Below, piece after piece: positions 26,644-36,800 of a stretch of DNA of 64,000 nt (its first letter is position 1; every line of letters starts with the position of its first letter). Origin of the DNA: Paeniglutamicibacter sp. Y32M11. Lineage in GTDB: Bacteria > Actinomycetota > Actinomycetes > Actinomycetales > Micrococcaceae. The stretch lies in assembly GCF_019285735.1 (NCBI RefSeq), contig NZ_CP079107.1:1116001-1180000 (forward strand), in the 5' to 3' direction. Below the pieces are notes generated by a model that was given only the letters and a program-made list of their open reading frames with translations, was not told where the DNA came from and did no database searches. The position numbers and the translations under genes are program-made.

Positions 26644-28107
26644 CTAGGCTTCCGTTGACGGCAACACATCGCCCGTGGCATGCCGTGGGCTGTTGGGGTT
26701 CATCAGTGAGTGCTTGCGGCCATAGAGGAAGTAAATGCTCAGTCCGATGACCAGCCAGACGCCGAACCTCAGCCACGTTTCCCAGTGCAGTTGCAGCATC
26801 AAGAATCCGGAGGCGAGCATGCCGAAGGCCGGGACCACGGGCATGAAGGGGAGCCGGAAGGTGCGTGGGGCGTCCGGCTTCTTGTAGCGGAAGATGATCA
26901 CGGACAGGCAGACAACGACGAAGGCGGCCAGAATGCCGATGTTCGTCAAATCTGCGACCGCCTTGATGGGGAACACTCCGGCCAAGAACGCGGAGGCGAT
27001 GCCGGCGATCCAGGTGACACGTTGAGGTGTGCCGTGGCGATCGGTCCTGGCGAACCAGCCCGGAAGCAGTCCATCGCGGCTCATGGAGAACCAGACACGG
27101 GTCACCCCGAGCAGGAAGGTCAGCATCACGGTGAGGATGGACAGCACGGCAAACACGGAAATGATCGTGGCAATGACCGGGAGGCCGACGCCGTTAAACG
27201 CGGAGGCGAATCCGGCGGTTGGGTCGATGTCCTGATAGTTCTGCATGCCGGTGAGCACCAGCGTGGCGGCGACGTAGAGGAGCATCGCGATAATCAATGA
27301 ATAGATGATCGCCTTGGGCATGTGCTTCTTGCCGTCGGTGGATTCCTCGGCCGCGGTGCTCATCGCGTCATAGCCGAAGACGGCGAAGAATACCGTTGCG
27401 GCTCCGGCCATGACGGGCCCGAAGCCGCTGGGCATAAACGGGTTGTAGTTTCCGGTGTTGATGTAGAAGATGCCCAGACCGATGATGAATAGGATCAGCA
27501 CGACCTTGATGGCCACGGCCACCAGTTCGAAGCGCCCGAAGGCCCGGGTCCCGCGCGAGAGGATCCAGGTCACCAGGATGCAGACGACGATGGCGGGGAT
27601 GTTCACGATGCCGCCCCGGCCCTCATCCGCGGTGGAGGCCGCCCAGTCGGGCAGGTTGAACCCGATCCCGGCGAGGAAGGCCGAGAAGTAGCCGGAGATG
27701 CCGATGGCCACGACCGCCACGATGGCGATGTATTCCAGCAAGAGGTCCCAGCCGATGAACCAGCCGATGATCTCCCCGAGGGCCACGTATCCGTAGGTAT
27801 AGGCCGAGCCGGCGCGGGGGATCATGCCGGCGAATTCCGCGTAGGACAGGGCCGCGGCCGCGGAGGCCAGACCGGCGATCAAGAAGGAGATCAGGACGGC
27901 GGGTCCGACGCCGGGTTCGGATCCGCTGCCGTGGGCCACCAGACCGGCCAGGGAGAAGATCCCGACGCCGATGATGCCACCGACACCGATTGCGGTGAGT
28001 TGCCACAGTCCGAGTGACTTGGCTAGGCCGCTGTGTTTGTTTTCTTCCTCGATGTCGTCGATGGGCTTGCGCCGCATGATGGACTGGGATTTATCTTTTC
28101 CGTTCAT
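26644..28107 (-). CDS. APC family amino acid permease
   Basis: A 487-residue membrane transporter with twelve predicted helices. The N-terminal GVGGIIGVGIFSLAG is the APC substrate-binding helix-1 motif, and SYAEFAGMIPRAGSAYTYGYVALGE with LEYIAIVAVVAIG matches the cationic amino acid transporter subgroup (YfnA/CAT-like). The ATG at 28107 follows CAGGAG. A truncated relative of the same subgroup lies at 51.3 kb. Confidence 0.9.
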   Translation of the reverse strand: MNGKDKSQSIMRRKPIDDIEEENKHSGLAKSLGLWQLTAIGVGGIIGVGIFSLAGLVAHGSGSEPGVGPAVLISFLIAGLASAAAALSYAEFAGMIPRAGSAYTYGYVALGEIIGWFIGWDLLLEYIAIVAVVAIGISGYFSAFLAGIGFNLPDWAASTADEGRGGIVNIPAIVVCILVTWILSRGTRAFGRFELVAVAIKVVLILFIIGLGIFYINTGNYNPFMPSGFGPVMAGAATVFFAVFGYDAMSTAAEESTDGKKHMPKAIIYSLIIAMLLYVAATLVLTGMQNYQDIDPTAGFASAFNGVGLPVIATIISVFAVLSILTVMLTFLLGVTRVWFSMSRDGLLPGWFARTDRHGTPQRVTWIAGIASAFLAGVFPIKAVADLTNIGILAAFVVVCLSVIIFRYKKPDAPRTFRLPFMPVVPAFGMLASGFLMLQLHWETWLRFGVWLVIGLSIYFLYGRKHSLMNPNSPRHATGDVLPSTEA

Positions 28108-28677
28108 GAGGGACTCCTGCCTTAACGTGTCCTCTATTTTTGGCCGCTTCGTGAGCCAAGCGGTCTCCTCAGATCAGTATGCGAGTCTGTCCGCAATTAC
28201 TAAAGACTTGCGAAGCTGGGGCTCCGAACGGAATCGGTCGGCCGGCTGCGTGGATGGCCGGTCGCAGAGCCGTGGTGTTGCCCTCGATTAGCGTTTCGTC
28301 TTGGTCTTCGGCGGCACTGAATTAGAACCGCAGCGCAGGTATTTTTCGGCATTCACACTTTGCCCCGCACCGGGGAAGAGGAAGACTCGAGGTAGAACAG
28401 CGACGCTGAATGTGGCGATCCGATCGCGGATTCGTAGTTCGAGCAGCCCTCAGTTGTCGTGTCCGCGTCGTGTCCAAGTGGTGGTGGTTCGGTGAAGGAT
28501 AACCAGCTGGCGCGTGACTCGCAGGCGTTTGAAAAAATCGCGCGCAGGGCCGACGAGCAGGCTTGAGTTCTTTAGGATTTCATCATTCATCTCATGCTTG
28601 GAACTCATACCCTGCGCCATGATCTTCGATGGTAGACCAGTGCACTGCCACGCTGGATACACGAATATGTGCCCCGG
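28108..28677. other. Intergenic region without a recognised gene
   Basis: About 570 bases with only short, unsupported frames. The first 100 bases presumably carry the permease promoter. Nothing else was recognised. Confidence 0.4.
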
Positions 28678-29345
28678 CTAGAAATTTCTGTCGGGCGTTC
28701 CGCTCTCGATGACTGGTGCGACTGACGATGCGACGCCGGTGGTACTGGTGACGGAGGATAACGGAGTCCAGATCATCGCGCTCGTCATGGTGGAGGTGAA
28801 GATGACGGTCTTCTTGGTCTTGGCGAAGTTGCCCTTGGTATTCACCGAGCCCAGGTTCACCGTGCTGCCCGCCCGCTGGATGTCCACCATGTCTGCGCCG
28901 TTTCCGGTGCCCGGGCACTGAACGTTGCCATCTCGCAGGCGAAGGGTCACCGGCAAGTCCGCCCCGGCCCAGCCCGGAGTGACGGGGGCAAGGTTGACCT
29001 GCTGGCTGTAGGTGAAGCTCAGGGTGTCCCCGACATCGATCTTGCCCGGCGCCCCGGTCGTGTTGCCCCTCAGGTAGGCACCCAGATCATCCAGGGACAC
29101 CGAGAACACGGTGTTCTTCACCGGTCGGGTGGCGACGAAAGCTGAGGTGGTGCTGTTGGCCCTCTCATCGGTGGCAACGACCCGGAAGCCGGAGGAGGCC
29201 GCGGCCAAGGCCGTGGTGTTGAAGCGGCAGGAGCAGGGCGCGCGGTGATGCCGCAGAGCGGTGTCCAAGTACTGGTGCCCGTTCAGGTGTAGTGGATTTG
29301 CAGCTGGGCGACGCCCGAGTGGGCCTCTGCGGCCACGGCCGCTCA
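28678..29345 (-). pseudogene. Decayed Ig-like surface protein (C-terminal remnant)
   Basis: A 196-codon open frame (28678-29268) encodes an Ig-like end (SGFRVVATDERANSTTSAF) and a following domain with no signal peptide. Reading upstream on the same strand, the expected preceding Ig strand continues in another frame: HSGVAQLQIHYT, a TGA stop, then TGTSTWTPLCGIT, after which a frameshift near 29230-29240 joins the open frame at CSCRFNTTAL. The gene therefore has an internal stop and a frameshift and has lost its N-terminus. The family resembles secreted multi-domain proteins of actinobacteria. Confidence 0.7.
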
Positions 29346-29551
29346 GGTGTTGGCCCCGCGCACAGGACGTTGCCTTGGCGCTCGCCGAGCCAGACTCAAA
29401 TGGAGTCGAGAATTAGCGCCACTGCCCGCAAGCTCGTCTCGAATATGACGTTGGCCCACGCGGTAATGCGCAGCGCACCCAAGATCCTGCCCGCCAACCG
29501 TAGGTGTTCACGCTGCACGGCGGTACAGTCACGAGCATCGAAAGGATTGAC

Positions 29552-31138
29552 ATGGCCACCCACGCTGTCCCACCGTTGGCACCCTTCTCCTCGAGGCCGG
29601 CCCGCATGAAACCAGGACATTGGGTCTTGTTGGTCCTTGGCGTGCTGCTAACCATCCTCGGACTGGGCCTGACCGTCGGCGGAGCCGTGACGCTGGGAGC
29701 CAACGCAGCCCAGCGCGACGGCCGCTACCTGGTGGGTGATACCGAGAACTACCGGAGCACGGGATATGCATTGACCAGCCCGTCGGTGGTGCTCGATGCC
29801 GGGTCAGAGAACATGTCTGCCCTTCCGCCACTCGGGGATCTGGCCAGCATCCACGTGCGCGTGAGCAATGCGGTCCCGGATACCGAAGTCTTCGTCGGAA
29901 TAGCCGACGTCTCCGATATCGATGTCTACTTGCAGGACGTGGCCCGCTCCTCCCTGGGGGAGACCACGTTCGTAGCTGCAGACCCATGGCCGGGGCGCTC
30001 GCCGTGGGCGAAGGACACCGCGCGAACGACGGCGGGAAACCGGGTCCCGGAACCCCCGGGGAAACAGGAATTCTGGAGAGTCTCGGCCTCTGGGCCCGGT
30101 GCCCAAGAGATCTCATGGGACTTAGAGCCCGGGCGATGGGCACTGGTGGTCATGAACGCCGATGCCAACGCTCCGGTGTGGGTGGACCTGCAGGCCGGTG
30201 CCCGATCTGATCTGCTCGGTCCAATTGGTACTGGCCTGCTGGTCGCGGGGCTGATTGGCTTGGTCCTCGGGATTCCCCTGCTTTTGCTGGGAACAGCGGG
30301 GCTGGGCCGGGACATCGACGCGGCCCGTCCGGTCACCGGCCAAGGTCCCGGGGCAGCCCTGGCGGAGCATGCGGGGCGGGGACAGAGAGCATTCTCGGTG
30401 TATCCGCTCAGCTTTACCGGTGTGCTGGAGGGCCGGCTGTCGCGTGGGTTATGGCTGGTGAAGTGGTTGCTGGCGGTGCCGCACTACCTTGTCTTGGCGT
30501 TGTTGTGGGTCGCTCTGGTGGTGACCACTATCGCGGCCGGGGTCGTAATCCTGTTCACCGGCCGCTATCCGCGCTCATGGTTCTGCTTCAACGTCGGTGT
30601 GCTGCGTTGGTCCTGGCGGGTGGGGTTCTACGGTTACTCCGCGTTGGGCACCGACCGCTATCCGCCCTTCACCTTGGCACGTGCCGACTACCCCGCAGAT
30701 CTTGATGTGGCCTTCCCACAGCGGCTCTCGCGAGGGTTGGTGTTGGTGAAGTGGTGGCTGTTGGCCATCCCACACCTGCTGATCATTGGCATTTTTACTA
30801 GCGGCACCGGTGCCACGTGGAACGGTGGTTGGGAGGATGGCGCCGAGCTTTCCAGCAATACGTGGGGACCTTCGTTGCTGGGGCTGCTCGTGTTGATCGC
30901 TGCGGTGCTCCTGCTGTTTACCGGCCGCTATTGGCACGGGTTGTTCGCTTTGATCATGGGAGTGAATCGCTGGGTCTACCGGGTCAGCGCGTATGTGCTG
31001 CTGATGCGCGATGAGTACCCGCCGTTCCGCCTCGATCAAGGCCCGTTTGACCCGACCGTCGCTGCCCCCGAGGAACCGGGGCCGGTGGAAGGCAACGAGA
31101 TTCCGGGACCTGGGAATCAACCGCCCACTTCCCGCTGA
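29552..31138 (+). CDS. DUF4389 domain membrane protein
   Basis: A 528-residue membrane protein. It has a first helix (about 24-48), a large extracytoplasmic region (about 55-215, with APVWVDLQAG near the end), a second helix, then two tandem DUF4389 units. These are recognised by the repeated pair RLSRGLWLVKWLLAVPHYLVL / RLSRGLVLVKWWLLAIPHLLI and FTGRYPRSWFCFNVGVLRW / FTGRYWHGLFALIMGVNRW. DUF4389 has no defined function. The ATG at 29552 follows AAAGGA; the ATG at 29504 is less likely. Confidence 0.85.
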   Translation: MATHAVPPLAPFSSRPARMKPGHWVLLVLGVLLTILGLGLTVGGAVTLGANAAQRDGRYLVGDTENYRSTGYALTSPSVVLDAGSENMSALPPLGDLASIHVRVSNAVPDTEVFVGIADVSDIDVYLQDVARSSLGETTFVAADPWPGRSPWAKDTARTTAGNRVPEPPGKQEFWRVSASGPGAQEISWDLEPGRWALVVMNADANAPVWVDLQAGARSDLLGPIGTGLLVAGLIGLVLGIPLLLLGTAGLGRDIDAARPVTGQGPGAALAEHAGRGQRAFSVYPLSFTGVLEGRLSRGLWLVKWLLAVPHYLVLALLWVALVVTTIAAGVVILFTGRYPRSWFCFNVGVLRWSWRVGFYGYSALGTDRYPPFTLARADYPADLDVAFPQRLSRGLVLVKWWLLAIPHLLIIGIFTSGTGATWNGGWEDGAELSSNTWGPSLLGLLVLIAAVLLLFTGRYWHGLFALIMGVNRWVYRVSAYVLLMRDEYPPFRLDQGPFDPTVAAPEEPGPVEGNEIPGPGNQPPTSR

Positions 31139-31354
31139 ACCTCCGTGATCCGCCGCAGGGCTTCAGCCCCGAGGCGGATCGCACACCAGCGGTGGCGCTA
31201 TATTTTGGTCCGGTGGCACGTCGGCTCGCAGCATCAGCACTGACAGGCGTATGCACGTGCTTGACGCGCGATCATATGAGCAACGGTCTGCCGCCAGACT
31301 CTAGCCGGTGAGTTCTCAATCGCCCATGCCCGCCCGATCACAGGAAGCAGACCA

Positions 31355-32506
31355 ATGCTTGTTCTCGTCCTTAACGCCGGTTCCTCGTCGCTCAAGTATT
31401 CGGTCCGACGATTCGACCCGGACCAGTCGTTGAACGGAGGCGTGAAGATCGCCAAAGGCATCGTGGAACAGATCGGCGCAGGGGACGTGGCCGACCATCT
31501 CCAAGCCTTCGAGATCGTCAGGGGCGAACTCGCCGAAGCGCTCGGAGGATGCACCGTGGATGCCGTAGGACACCGGGTGGTCCACGGTGGTGAACGCTTC
31601 ACCTCACCCGCACTGATCGACAATGAAATCATCCGCGCCATCGAGCAGCTGAACGAGCTGGCGCCGCTTCACAACCCGCCCGGTGTGCAATGCCTCCGGG
31701 CAGCTACCCGAGCCTGGCCGAACGTGCCGCAGGTGGCGGTCTTCGACACCACCTTCCACCGCACCCTGCCCGAAGCTGCCTGGCGCTACGCCCTGCCGGA
31801 CGAGCTCTACCGTCGGTATGGAATTCGCCGCTATGGCTTTCACGGCACCAGCGTGGAATATGTTGGACAACGGGCAGCAGCCCTGCTGGGAGTGCCGTGG
31901 GAGAAATTCAACGGCGTGATCGCGCATCTGGGCAATGGTGCCTCGGTCACGGCGGTGAATCAGGGGCGCAGCGTGGACACCTCCATGGGCTTCACGCCGT
32001 TGGAGGGCCTGGTCATGGGCACCCGGTCCGGGGACGTGGACCCCGGCGTGCTGGTCTTCCTACTGCGCAAGGGCTACGACGCCGAGAAACTGGATAACTT
32101 GCTCAACCGAAATTCAGGATTCAAGGCCCTGGCCGGGCACAATGACATGCGCACCATCACCGAGGCGGCCGCGAACGGGAACGAGGAGGCAGAGCTGGCG
32201 TTGGAAACCGCGGCGCACCGACTCGCCCGGTACATCGGCGGCTATCATGTGGCCTGTGCGGGGGCTCAGGCAGTAGTGCTCACCGGCGGTATTGGGGAGA
32301 ATTCGGCCCCCTTCCGTGCCCGGCTTCTGGCCAAGCTGGGACCGTTGGGTATCAGCCTCGACGCCGCCGCGAATGAGGATGCCACCGGCGTGGAAGAAGG
32401 CCTGTGTATCTCCGCCCCGGAGTCGACCATTCCGGTTCTGGTGATTCCCACCGATGAGGAGCGCGCCATCGCCGAGGCAACGCTCGCTCTGGTTGGGGCA
32501 CCGTGA
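31355..32506 (+). CDS. ackA: Acetate kinase
   Basis: Interconverts acetyl phosphate plus ADP and acetate plus ATP in the cytosol. The 383 residues start with the ASKHA phosphate-1 motif VLNAGSSSLKYS (residues 6-16) and contain VDAVGHRVVHGG, the RYGFHGTSVEYV active-site region, GNGASVTAV and FTGGIGENSAP-like VLTGGIGENSAPFR. The ATG follows AGGAAG. It converges on the phosphoketolase gene; the two enzymes act in succession (xylulose-5-P or fructose-6-P to acetyl phosphate, then ATP). No pta gene is present nearby. Confidence 0.95.
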   Translation: MLVLVLNAGSSSLKYSVRRFDPDQSLNGGVKIAKGIVEQIGAGDVADHLQAFEIVRGELAEALGGCTVDAVGHRVVHGGERFTSPALIDNEIIRAIEQLNELAPLHNPPGVQCLRAATRAWPNVPQVAVFDTTFHRTLPEAAWRYALPDELYRRYGIRRYGFHGTSVEYVGQRAAALLGVPWEKFNGVIAHLGNGASVTAVNQGRSVDTSMGFTPLEGLVMGTRSGDVDPGVLVFLLRKGYDAEKLDNLLNRNSGFKALAGHNDMRTITEAAANGNEEAELALETAAHRLARYIGGYHVACAGAQAVVLTGGIGENSAPFRARLLAKLGPLGISLDAAANEDATGVEEGLCISAPESTIPVLVIPTDEERAIAEATLALVGAP

Positions 32507-32627
32507 AGCTCCCCGCAAGCGCTCAGGACCGAACGCCGTCTCACAACACGGTAGCCAAGGACACCGCGACAGCCTGAACTCAGGGCGCACACCACGAAGA
32601 GTGAGACGGGCTAGGAAAGACGCGCCC

Positions 32628-35048
32628 CTACGGTGCCTGAGGCGTGGGCTGGTCGGCGGCACCGGGATTGGCGCTCCATTGCCAGTTTCTGATCTCCGGC
32701 ATGTCTTCACCGTGGGTCCGGATGTACTGGCGGTGCTCGATGAGCTTGTTTTTGAGCTCCTCGCGCACGTGCGACGAGATGTCCTGGAGCCGCGGCACCC
32801 GGTCGATCACATCGATGGCAAGGTTGAAGCGGTCGATCTGGTTGAGCACGCACATGTCGAACGGAGTGGTGGTGGTGCCCTCCTCCTTATACCCGCGGAC
32901 GTGAAAGTTGCCGTGGTTGCTGCGCCGGTACGTGAGCCGGTGGATCAACCACGGGTAACCGTGATAGGCGAAAATCACGGGCTTGTCCGTGGTGAACAGC
33001 GCATCAAACTCACGATCTGCCAGACCATGCGGGTTAGTGGCCTCATCCTGGAGCCGCAGTAGGTCCACGACGTTAACCACCCGGATCGACAGATCCGGGA
33101 ACCGAGAGCGCAGGATCTCGACGGCGGCAAGGGTTTCCATGGTCGGCACATCCCCGGCAGCGCCCATCACCACATCGGGTTCGGCATCGGTGTCCGTGCT
33201 GGCCCAATCCCAGATGCCGATGCCCTTGGTGCAGTGCACGATCGCGTCGGCCATGTCCAGGAACTGCATCTGCGGCTGCTTGCCGGCCACGATCACGTTG
33301 ACGTACTGGCGGCTGCGCAGGCAATGGTCGGCGACAGATAACAGAGTGTTCGCGTCCGGGGGGAGGTATACCCGGATGACCTCGGACTTCTTATTGATCA
33401 CGTGGTCGATGAAGCCGGGGTCCTGGTGCGAGAAACCGTTGTGGTCCTGCCGCCAGACGTGGGAGGTCAGCAGGTAGTTAAGGGAAGCGACAGGCCGCCG
33501 CCAAGGAATCGAATTGCTGGTGTCCAGCCATTTGGCGTGTTGGTTGAACATCGAGTCGACGACGTGGATGAACGCCTCATAGCAGGAGAAGAATCCGTGG
33601 CGGCCGGTCAGCAGGTAGCCTTCAAGCCAGCCCTGGCAGGTATGTTCGGACAGGATTTCCATCACCCGCCCGTCCGGAGCCAAGTGGTCATCCTCGGGCA
33701 CGGTGTGGGCGTTCCACGTGCGGTCGGTGGCTTCGAGGACGGCTGCGAGTCGGTTCGAGTTGTTTTCATCCGGGGAGAAGACGCGGAAGTTGTCCATGTT
33801 CGCCGCCATGACGTCCCGAAGCATCTGCCCGAGCACTCGAGTGGCTTCCACCGCGCCGGTGCCCGGTTTATTCACCTGAACCGCGTAGTCACGAAAATCG
33901 GGCATCCGCAGATCACGCAGGAGAATCCCGCCATTGGCGTGCGGGGTGGCGCTCATCCGGCGCGGTCCTGCGGGATGCAGGCTACGGATTTCTTCAACCG
34001 GAGCCCCTGATTCATCGAAGAGCTCCTCCGGGCGGTAGCTGCGCAGCCAGGTTTCCAAGATCTGCCGGTGACTCTCGTTTTCGCGTGCGGCGCTAAATGG
34101 TACCTGATGCGATCGCCAGGAACCCTCGACCTTTTTCCCGTCGACTTCGGCGGGGCCGGTCCAGCCCTTGGGGGAACGGAGCACTATCATCGGCCAGCGG
34201 GGCCGCTGGATCTGGCCGTCCTCTCGGGCCCGGCGCATAATTTCCCTGATCTCATCGAGGCAGGCATCCAGAGTTCGAGCGAAGTCTTGGTGCATTTGTT
34301 CGGGGTCTTTGCCCTCCACATAGTGGGGGATATGTCCGTAGCCGCGCAGCAGCGCGTCGAGTTCGTCCCGGTCCATCCTGGCCAAGATGGTGGGGTTGGC
34401 GATCTTGTAGCCGTTCAGGTGCAGGATCGGCAGCACTGCTCCGTCACGGGCGGGGTTCATGAATTTATTGGAGTGCCAGCTGGCCGCCAGTGGCCCGGTC
34501 TCTGCCTCCCCGTCTCCCACCACAGCAGCAACAATCAGCTCAGGATTATCAAAGGCCGCCCCGTAGGCATGAGAGAGCGAATACCCCAGCTCCCCGCCTT
34601 CGTGGATAGATCCGGGGGTTTCCGGGGCAACATGGCTCGGTATGCCTCCGGGGAAGGAAAACTGCTTGAACAACCGCTTCATGCCCTCTAGATCCTGGGA
34701 AATATTGGGGTAGGTCTCGCTGTAGGTGCCTTCCAACCATCCTGCCGCGACCGGTCCGGGCCCGCCGTGTCCCGGACCCATGACGTACATCATCTCCAGA
34801 TCGCGTTTCATAATCGCCCGGTTTAAGTGTGCGTAAATAAAGTTCAGTCCAGGGGTGGTGCCCCAGTGACCGAGCAGTCGCGGCTTGACATGCTCAGGCA
34901 GCAGCGGTTCGCGCAGCAGCGGGTTGTCCATGAGATAGATCTGCCCCACGGACAGATAGTTTGCCGCGCGCCACCACGCGTGGATGCGCTGCAGTTCTTG
35001 GGGGGATAAGACGTCATCTGTTTCGGAAAACTCTGGGCGGTGATTCAT
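32628..35048 (-). CDS. xfp: Xylulose-5-phosphate / fructose-6-phosphate phosphoketolase
   Basis: A thiamine diphosphate enzyme that cleaves xylulose 5-P or fructose 6-P with phosphate to acetyl phosphate and a triose or tetrose phosphate. The 806 residues are normal length. Conserved segments include [25 protein letters not shown], the TPP-binding [16 protein letters not shown] and the C-terminal [14 protein letters not shown]. The ATG at 35048 is preceded by AAGGGA at a rather long spacing, so a nearby alternative start is possible. A GGGAAATA-type dyad lies 122-138 bases upstream. Confidence 0.95.
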   Translation of the reverse strand: MNHRPEFSETDDVLSPQELQRIHAWWRAANYLSVGQIYLMDNPLLREPLLPEHVKPRLLGHWGTTPGLNFIYAHLNRAIMKRDLEMMYVMGPGHGGPGPVAAGWLEGTYSETYPNISQDLEGMKRLFKQFSFPGGIPSHVAPETPGSIHEGGELGYSLSHAYGAAFDNPELIVAAVVGDGEAETGPLAASWHSNKFMNPARDGAVLPILHLNGYKIANPTILARMDRDELDALLRGYGHIPHYVEGKDPEQMHQDFARTLDACLDEIREIMRRAREDGQIQRPRWPMIVLRSPKGWTGPAEVDGKKVEGSWRSHQVPFSAARENESHRQILETWLRSYRPEELFDESGAPVEEIRSLHPAGPRRMSATPHANGGILLRDLRMPDFRDYAVQVNKPGTGAVEATRVLGQMLRDVMAANMDNFRVFSPDENNSNRLAAVLEATDRTWNAHTVPEDDHLAPDGRVMEILSEHTCQGWLEGYLLTGRHGFFSCYEAFIHVVDSMFNQHAKWLDTSNSIPWRRPVASLNYLLTSHVWRQDHNGFSHQDPGFIDHVINKKSEVIRVYLPPDANTLLSVADHCLRSRQYVNVIVAGKQPQMQFLDMADAIVHCTKGIGIWDWASTDTDAEPDVVMGAAGDVPTMETLAAVEILRSRFPDLSIRVVNVVDLLRLQDEATNPHGLADREFDALFTTDKPVIFAYHGYPWLIHRLTYRRSNHGNFHVRGYKEEGTTTTPFDMCVLNQIDRFNLAIDVIDRVPRLQDISSHVREELKNKLIEHRQYIRTHGEDMPEIRNWQWSANPGAADQPTPQAP

Positions 35049-35647
35049 GGAGGAGATGGGTCCCTTTCGCTTCGTCGTGATGATGATTGACCGAACCGCT
35101 GTATCTACCGTGCGCCACGGGGTCCTGAGGTTGTGACGCTTAGTGCCAGAACACTCGTTCCGATTAGGTGGGAAATAGCCCTAGGCGATGGCTCCGAACC
35201 TACGTGCTAAGACGGACATAAGCCATAGACAGAGTGACCTTCATGGAAACCTGGACATTGGCCGGAATCGCCAGTCCGATGGAGTCTTGAGCGAATATGG
35301 TGGGCCAAGACGACCGAAATCGGGGCGGACACCTAGGGTGTTCAAGACTTCAGACAGGCTCCGCTCGGTGTGTTCCACTGCAAATCAATTCGGAGTAGCG
35401 GTGACCTGACGGAGCTCGTTCCGGGCGGCCGATGATTTGATGTTCTTCAGTGATCGGCCCATAAGAAGCGTGCCGTTAAGAAATTGGTAACTATAGGCCG
35501 CGTTGCAGCATTCGCCCTGGCGACGTCGATGACGAGGAACTAGTGGTGGCGGGGAGCTACTGACTCAAGGTCCTCGGATTTGTGGAGTTCTTCGACGCGT
35601 ATGTCGCGACGAAGGATTGGACGCGTCGGTGCTCAGCCGTCTTCGTC
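35049..35647. other. Intergenic region between xfp and the FabH-like gene
   Basis: About 600 bases with no convincing gene. It contains the dyad at 35170-35186 and another small palindrome, ACACCTAGGGTGT, near 35329-35341. A short plus-strand frame (35188-35409) has no ribosome-binding site. A decayed gene cannot be excluded around 35500-35640. Confidence 0.4.
35170..35186. promoter_or_regulatory. GGGAAATAGCCCTAGGC motif upstream of xfp
   Basis: A GGG-N6-CCC dyad located 122-138 bases before the xfp start. A close relative, GGGAAATAAACCCTTAGGC, occurs in the opposite orientation 96-114 bases before the FabH-like gene. Shared control by one regulator is inferred. Confidence 0.4.
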
Positions 35648-36631
35648 CTAGGGCTGGGAACGGAGCGGATCCCTGGCTGGGGTGCGGATGAGTTGGCCGG
35701 CGTAGGCGAAGCCACTACCGAAACCTAAGAGCAGGGTGAGCGCGTCGGCGGGTACTTTGCCGTTATGCCACCATTTGGAGAGTCCTAGGGGGATGCTGGC
35801 TGCGGAGGTGTTACCTGATTCCGAGGCGTCGGTCAGGACGATCTTGTGATCAAGTCCCAGGTGCTTAGCCAGAGGCTCGATGGTGCGTAGATTGGCTTGC
35901 TGAGCCGCGAGGACGTCGATGTCATCGATGGAGTAGCCGGCTTGTTCGATGACTTTGCTGGCGTGTTTGGCGGCGTCAGTGATTGTCCACCGGAGCCCGT
36001 TTTGGTCGTCCTGGTCGAACCGATTCATGGGTGCTTGGAGTCCAGTCGTATTGCTCATGCGGTGATCGGAACCCCAATTGACGGCACTGATGCGTGGAGA
36101 ATCGCTGGCCGCGACGATCATGGCCCCGGAACCGTCAGCGGTCAGGGTGCAGGTGCCGCGATCCGTCCAATCGGTTAGCGCGGAAAGCTGCTCGGCGGCA
36201 ATGACAAGTGCGACAGTGGCGGTACCGGTCCGGATGGCACTGTCCGCGAGGCCAAGGGCATGACAGAATCCCGAGCAAGCCGTGTTGATGTCAATGATTG
36301 CCGGTGAAAGGGCGCCCAGGGCGTGGGCGACGCGTCCGGCGGTATTCGGCGTGCGCTCGGTGGCCGTGGTGGTGGCAACAATGATCAAGTCGACAAGCTC
36401 GATATCGACGTTTGCGTCGCTGAGGGCGTGCCGCCCGGCGGCTACAGCCATGTCCGCGACGGTTTCTGTTTGCTCGGAAATGTGCCGGGTGACGATACCG
36501 GTCCGGGACTGCGTCCAGTCATCGCTCGTGTCCACCATCTTGGCAAGATCACGGCTGGTCATCGAGTTCGCTGGCTGGTAATGGCCTAGCCCGATGACTT
36601 GGGAACCAACAGGGCCCTTCGGTAACTGCAT
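35648..36631 (-). CDS. FabH-like ketoacyl-ACP synthase III family protein lacking the catalytic histidine
   Basis: A 327-residue thiolase-fold protein of the KAS III group. The active cysteine is C119 (INTACSGF) and the asparagine is N274 (SGNTSAASIPL). The normal histidine in the P-H-Q-A-N motif is glutamine: the sequence reads LAAQQANLRT, with Q244 at the histidine position. KAS III needs His plus Asn for decarboxylative condensation, so this enzyme should have altered chemistry, such as acyl transfer, hydrolysis or non-decarboxylative coupling. The ATG at 36631 follows GGAG at 5 bases; an upstream TTG is less likely. It stands alone, away from any fatty acid synthesis cluster. Confidence 0.85.
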   Translation of the reverse strand: MQLPKGPVGSQVIGLGHYQPANSMTSRDLAKMVDTSDDWTQSRTGIVTRHISEQTETVADMAVAAGRHALSDANVDIELVDLIIVATTTATERTPNTAGRVAHALGALSPAIIDINTACSGFCHALGLADSAIRTGTATVALVIAAEQLSALTDWTDRGTCTLTADGSGAMIVAASDSPRISAVNWGSDHRMSNTTGLQAPMNRFDQDDQNGLRWTITDAAKHASKVIEQAGYSIDDIDVLAAQQANLRTIEPLAKHLGLDHKIVLTDASESGNTSAASIPLGLSKWWHNGKVPADALTLLLGFGSGFAYAGQLIRTPARDPLRSQP

Positions 36632-36726
36632 AGTGACTCCATCGTTTCCTTGCGCCAACTGCAACGCGGGGGATCATGCGGAATTTTTTGACGGGCACCG
36701 AATGCATCGCCCTGATCTGTTATTGA

Positions 36727-36745
36727 GCCTAAGGGTTTATTTCCC
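36727..36745. promoter_or_regulatory. GGGAAATAAACCCTTAGGC motif upstream of the FabH-like gene
   Basis: Read on the minus strand, it closely matches the motif before xfp (GGGAAATA, then CCC, then AGGC). It lies in the short gap between the FabH-like gene and the SulP gene end. Confidence 0.4.
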
Positions 36746-36800
36746 AACTTGTGAGGACCTGTAACCATCAACCAGTGATTCCTCGAGAGTTTTCCTTGAC

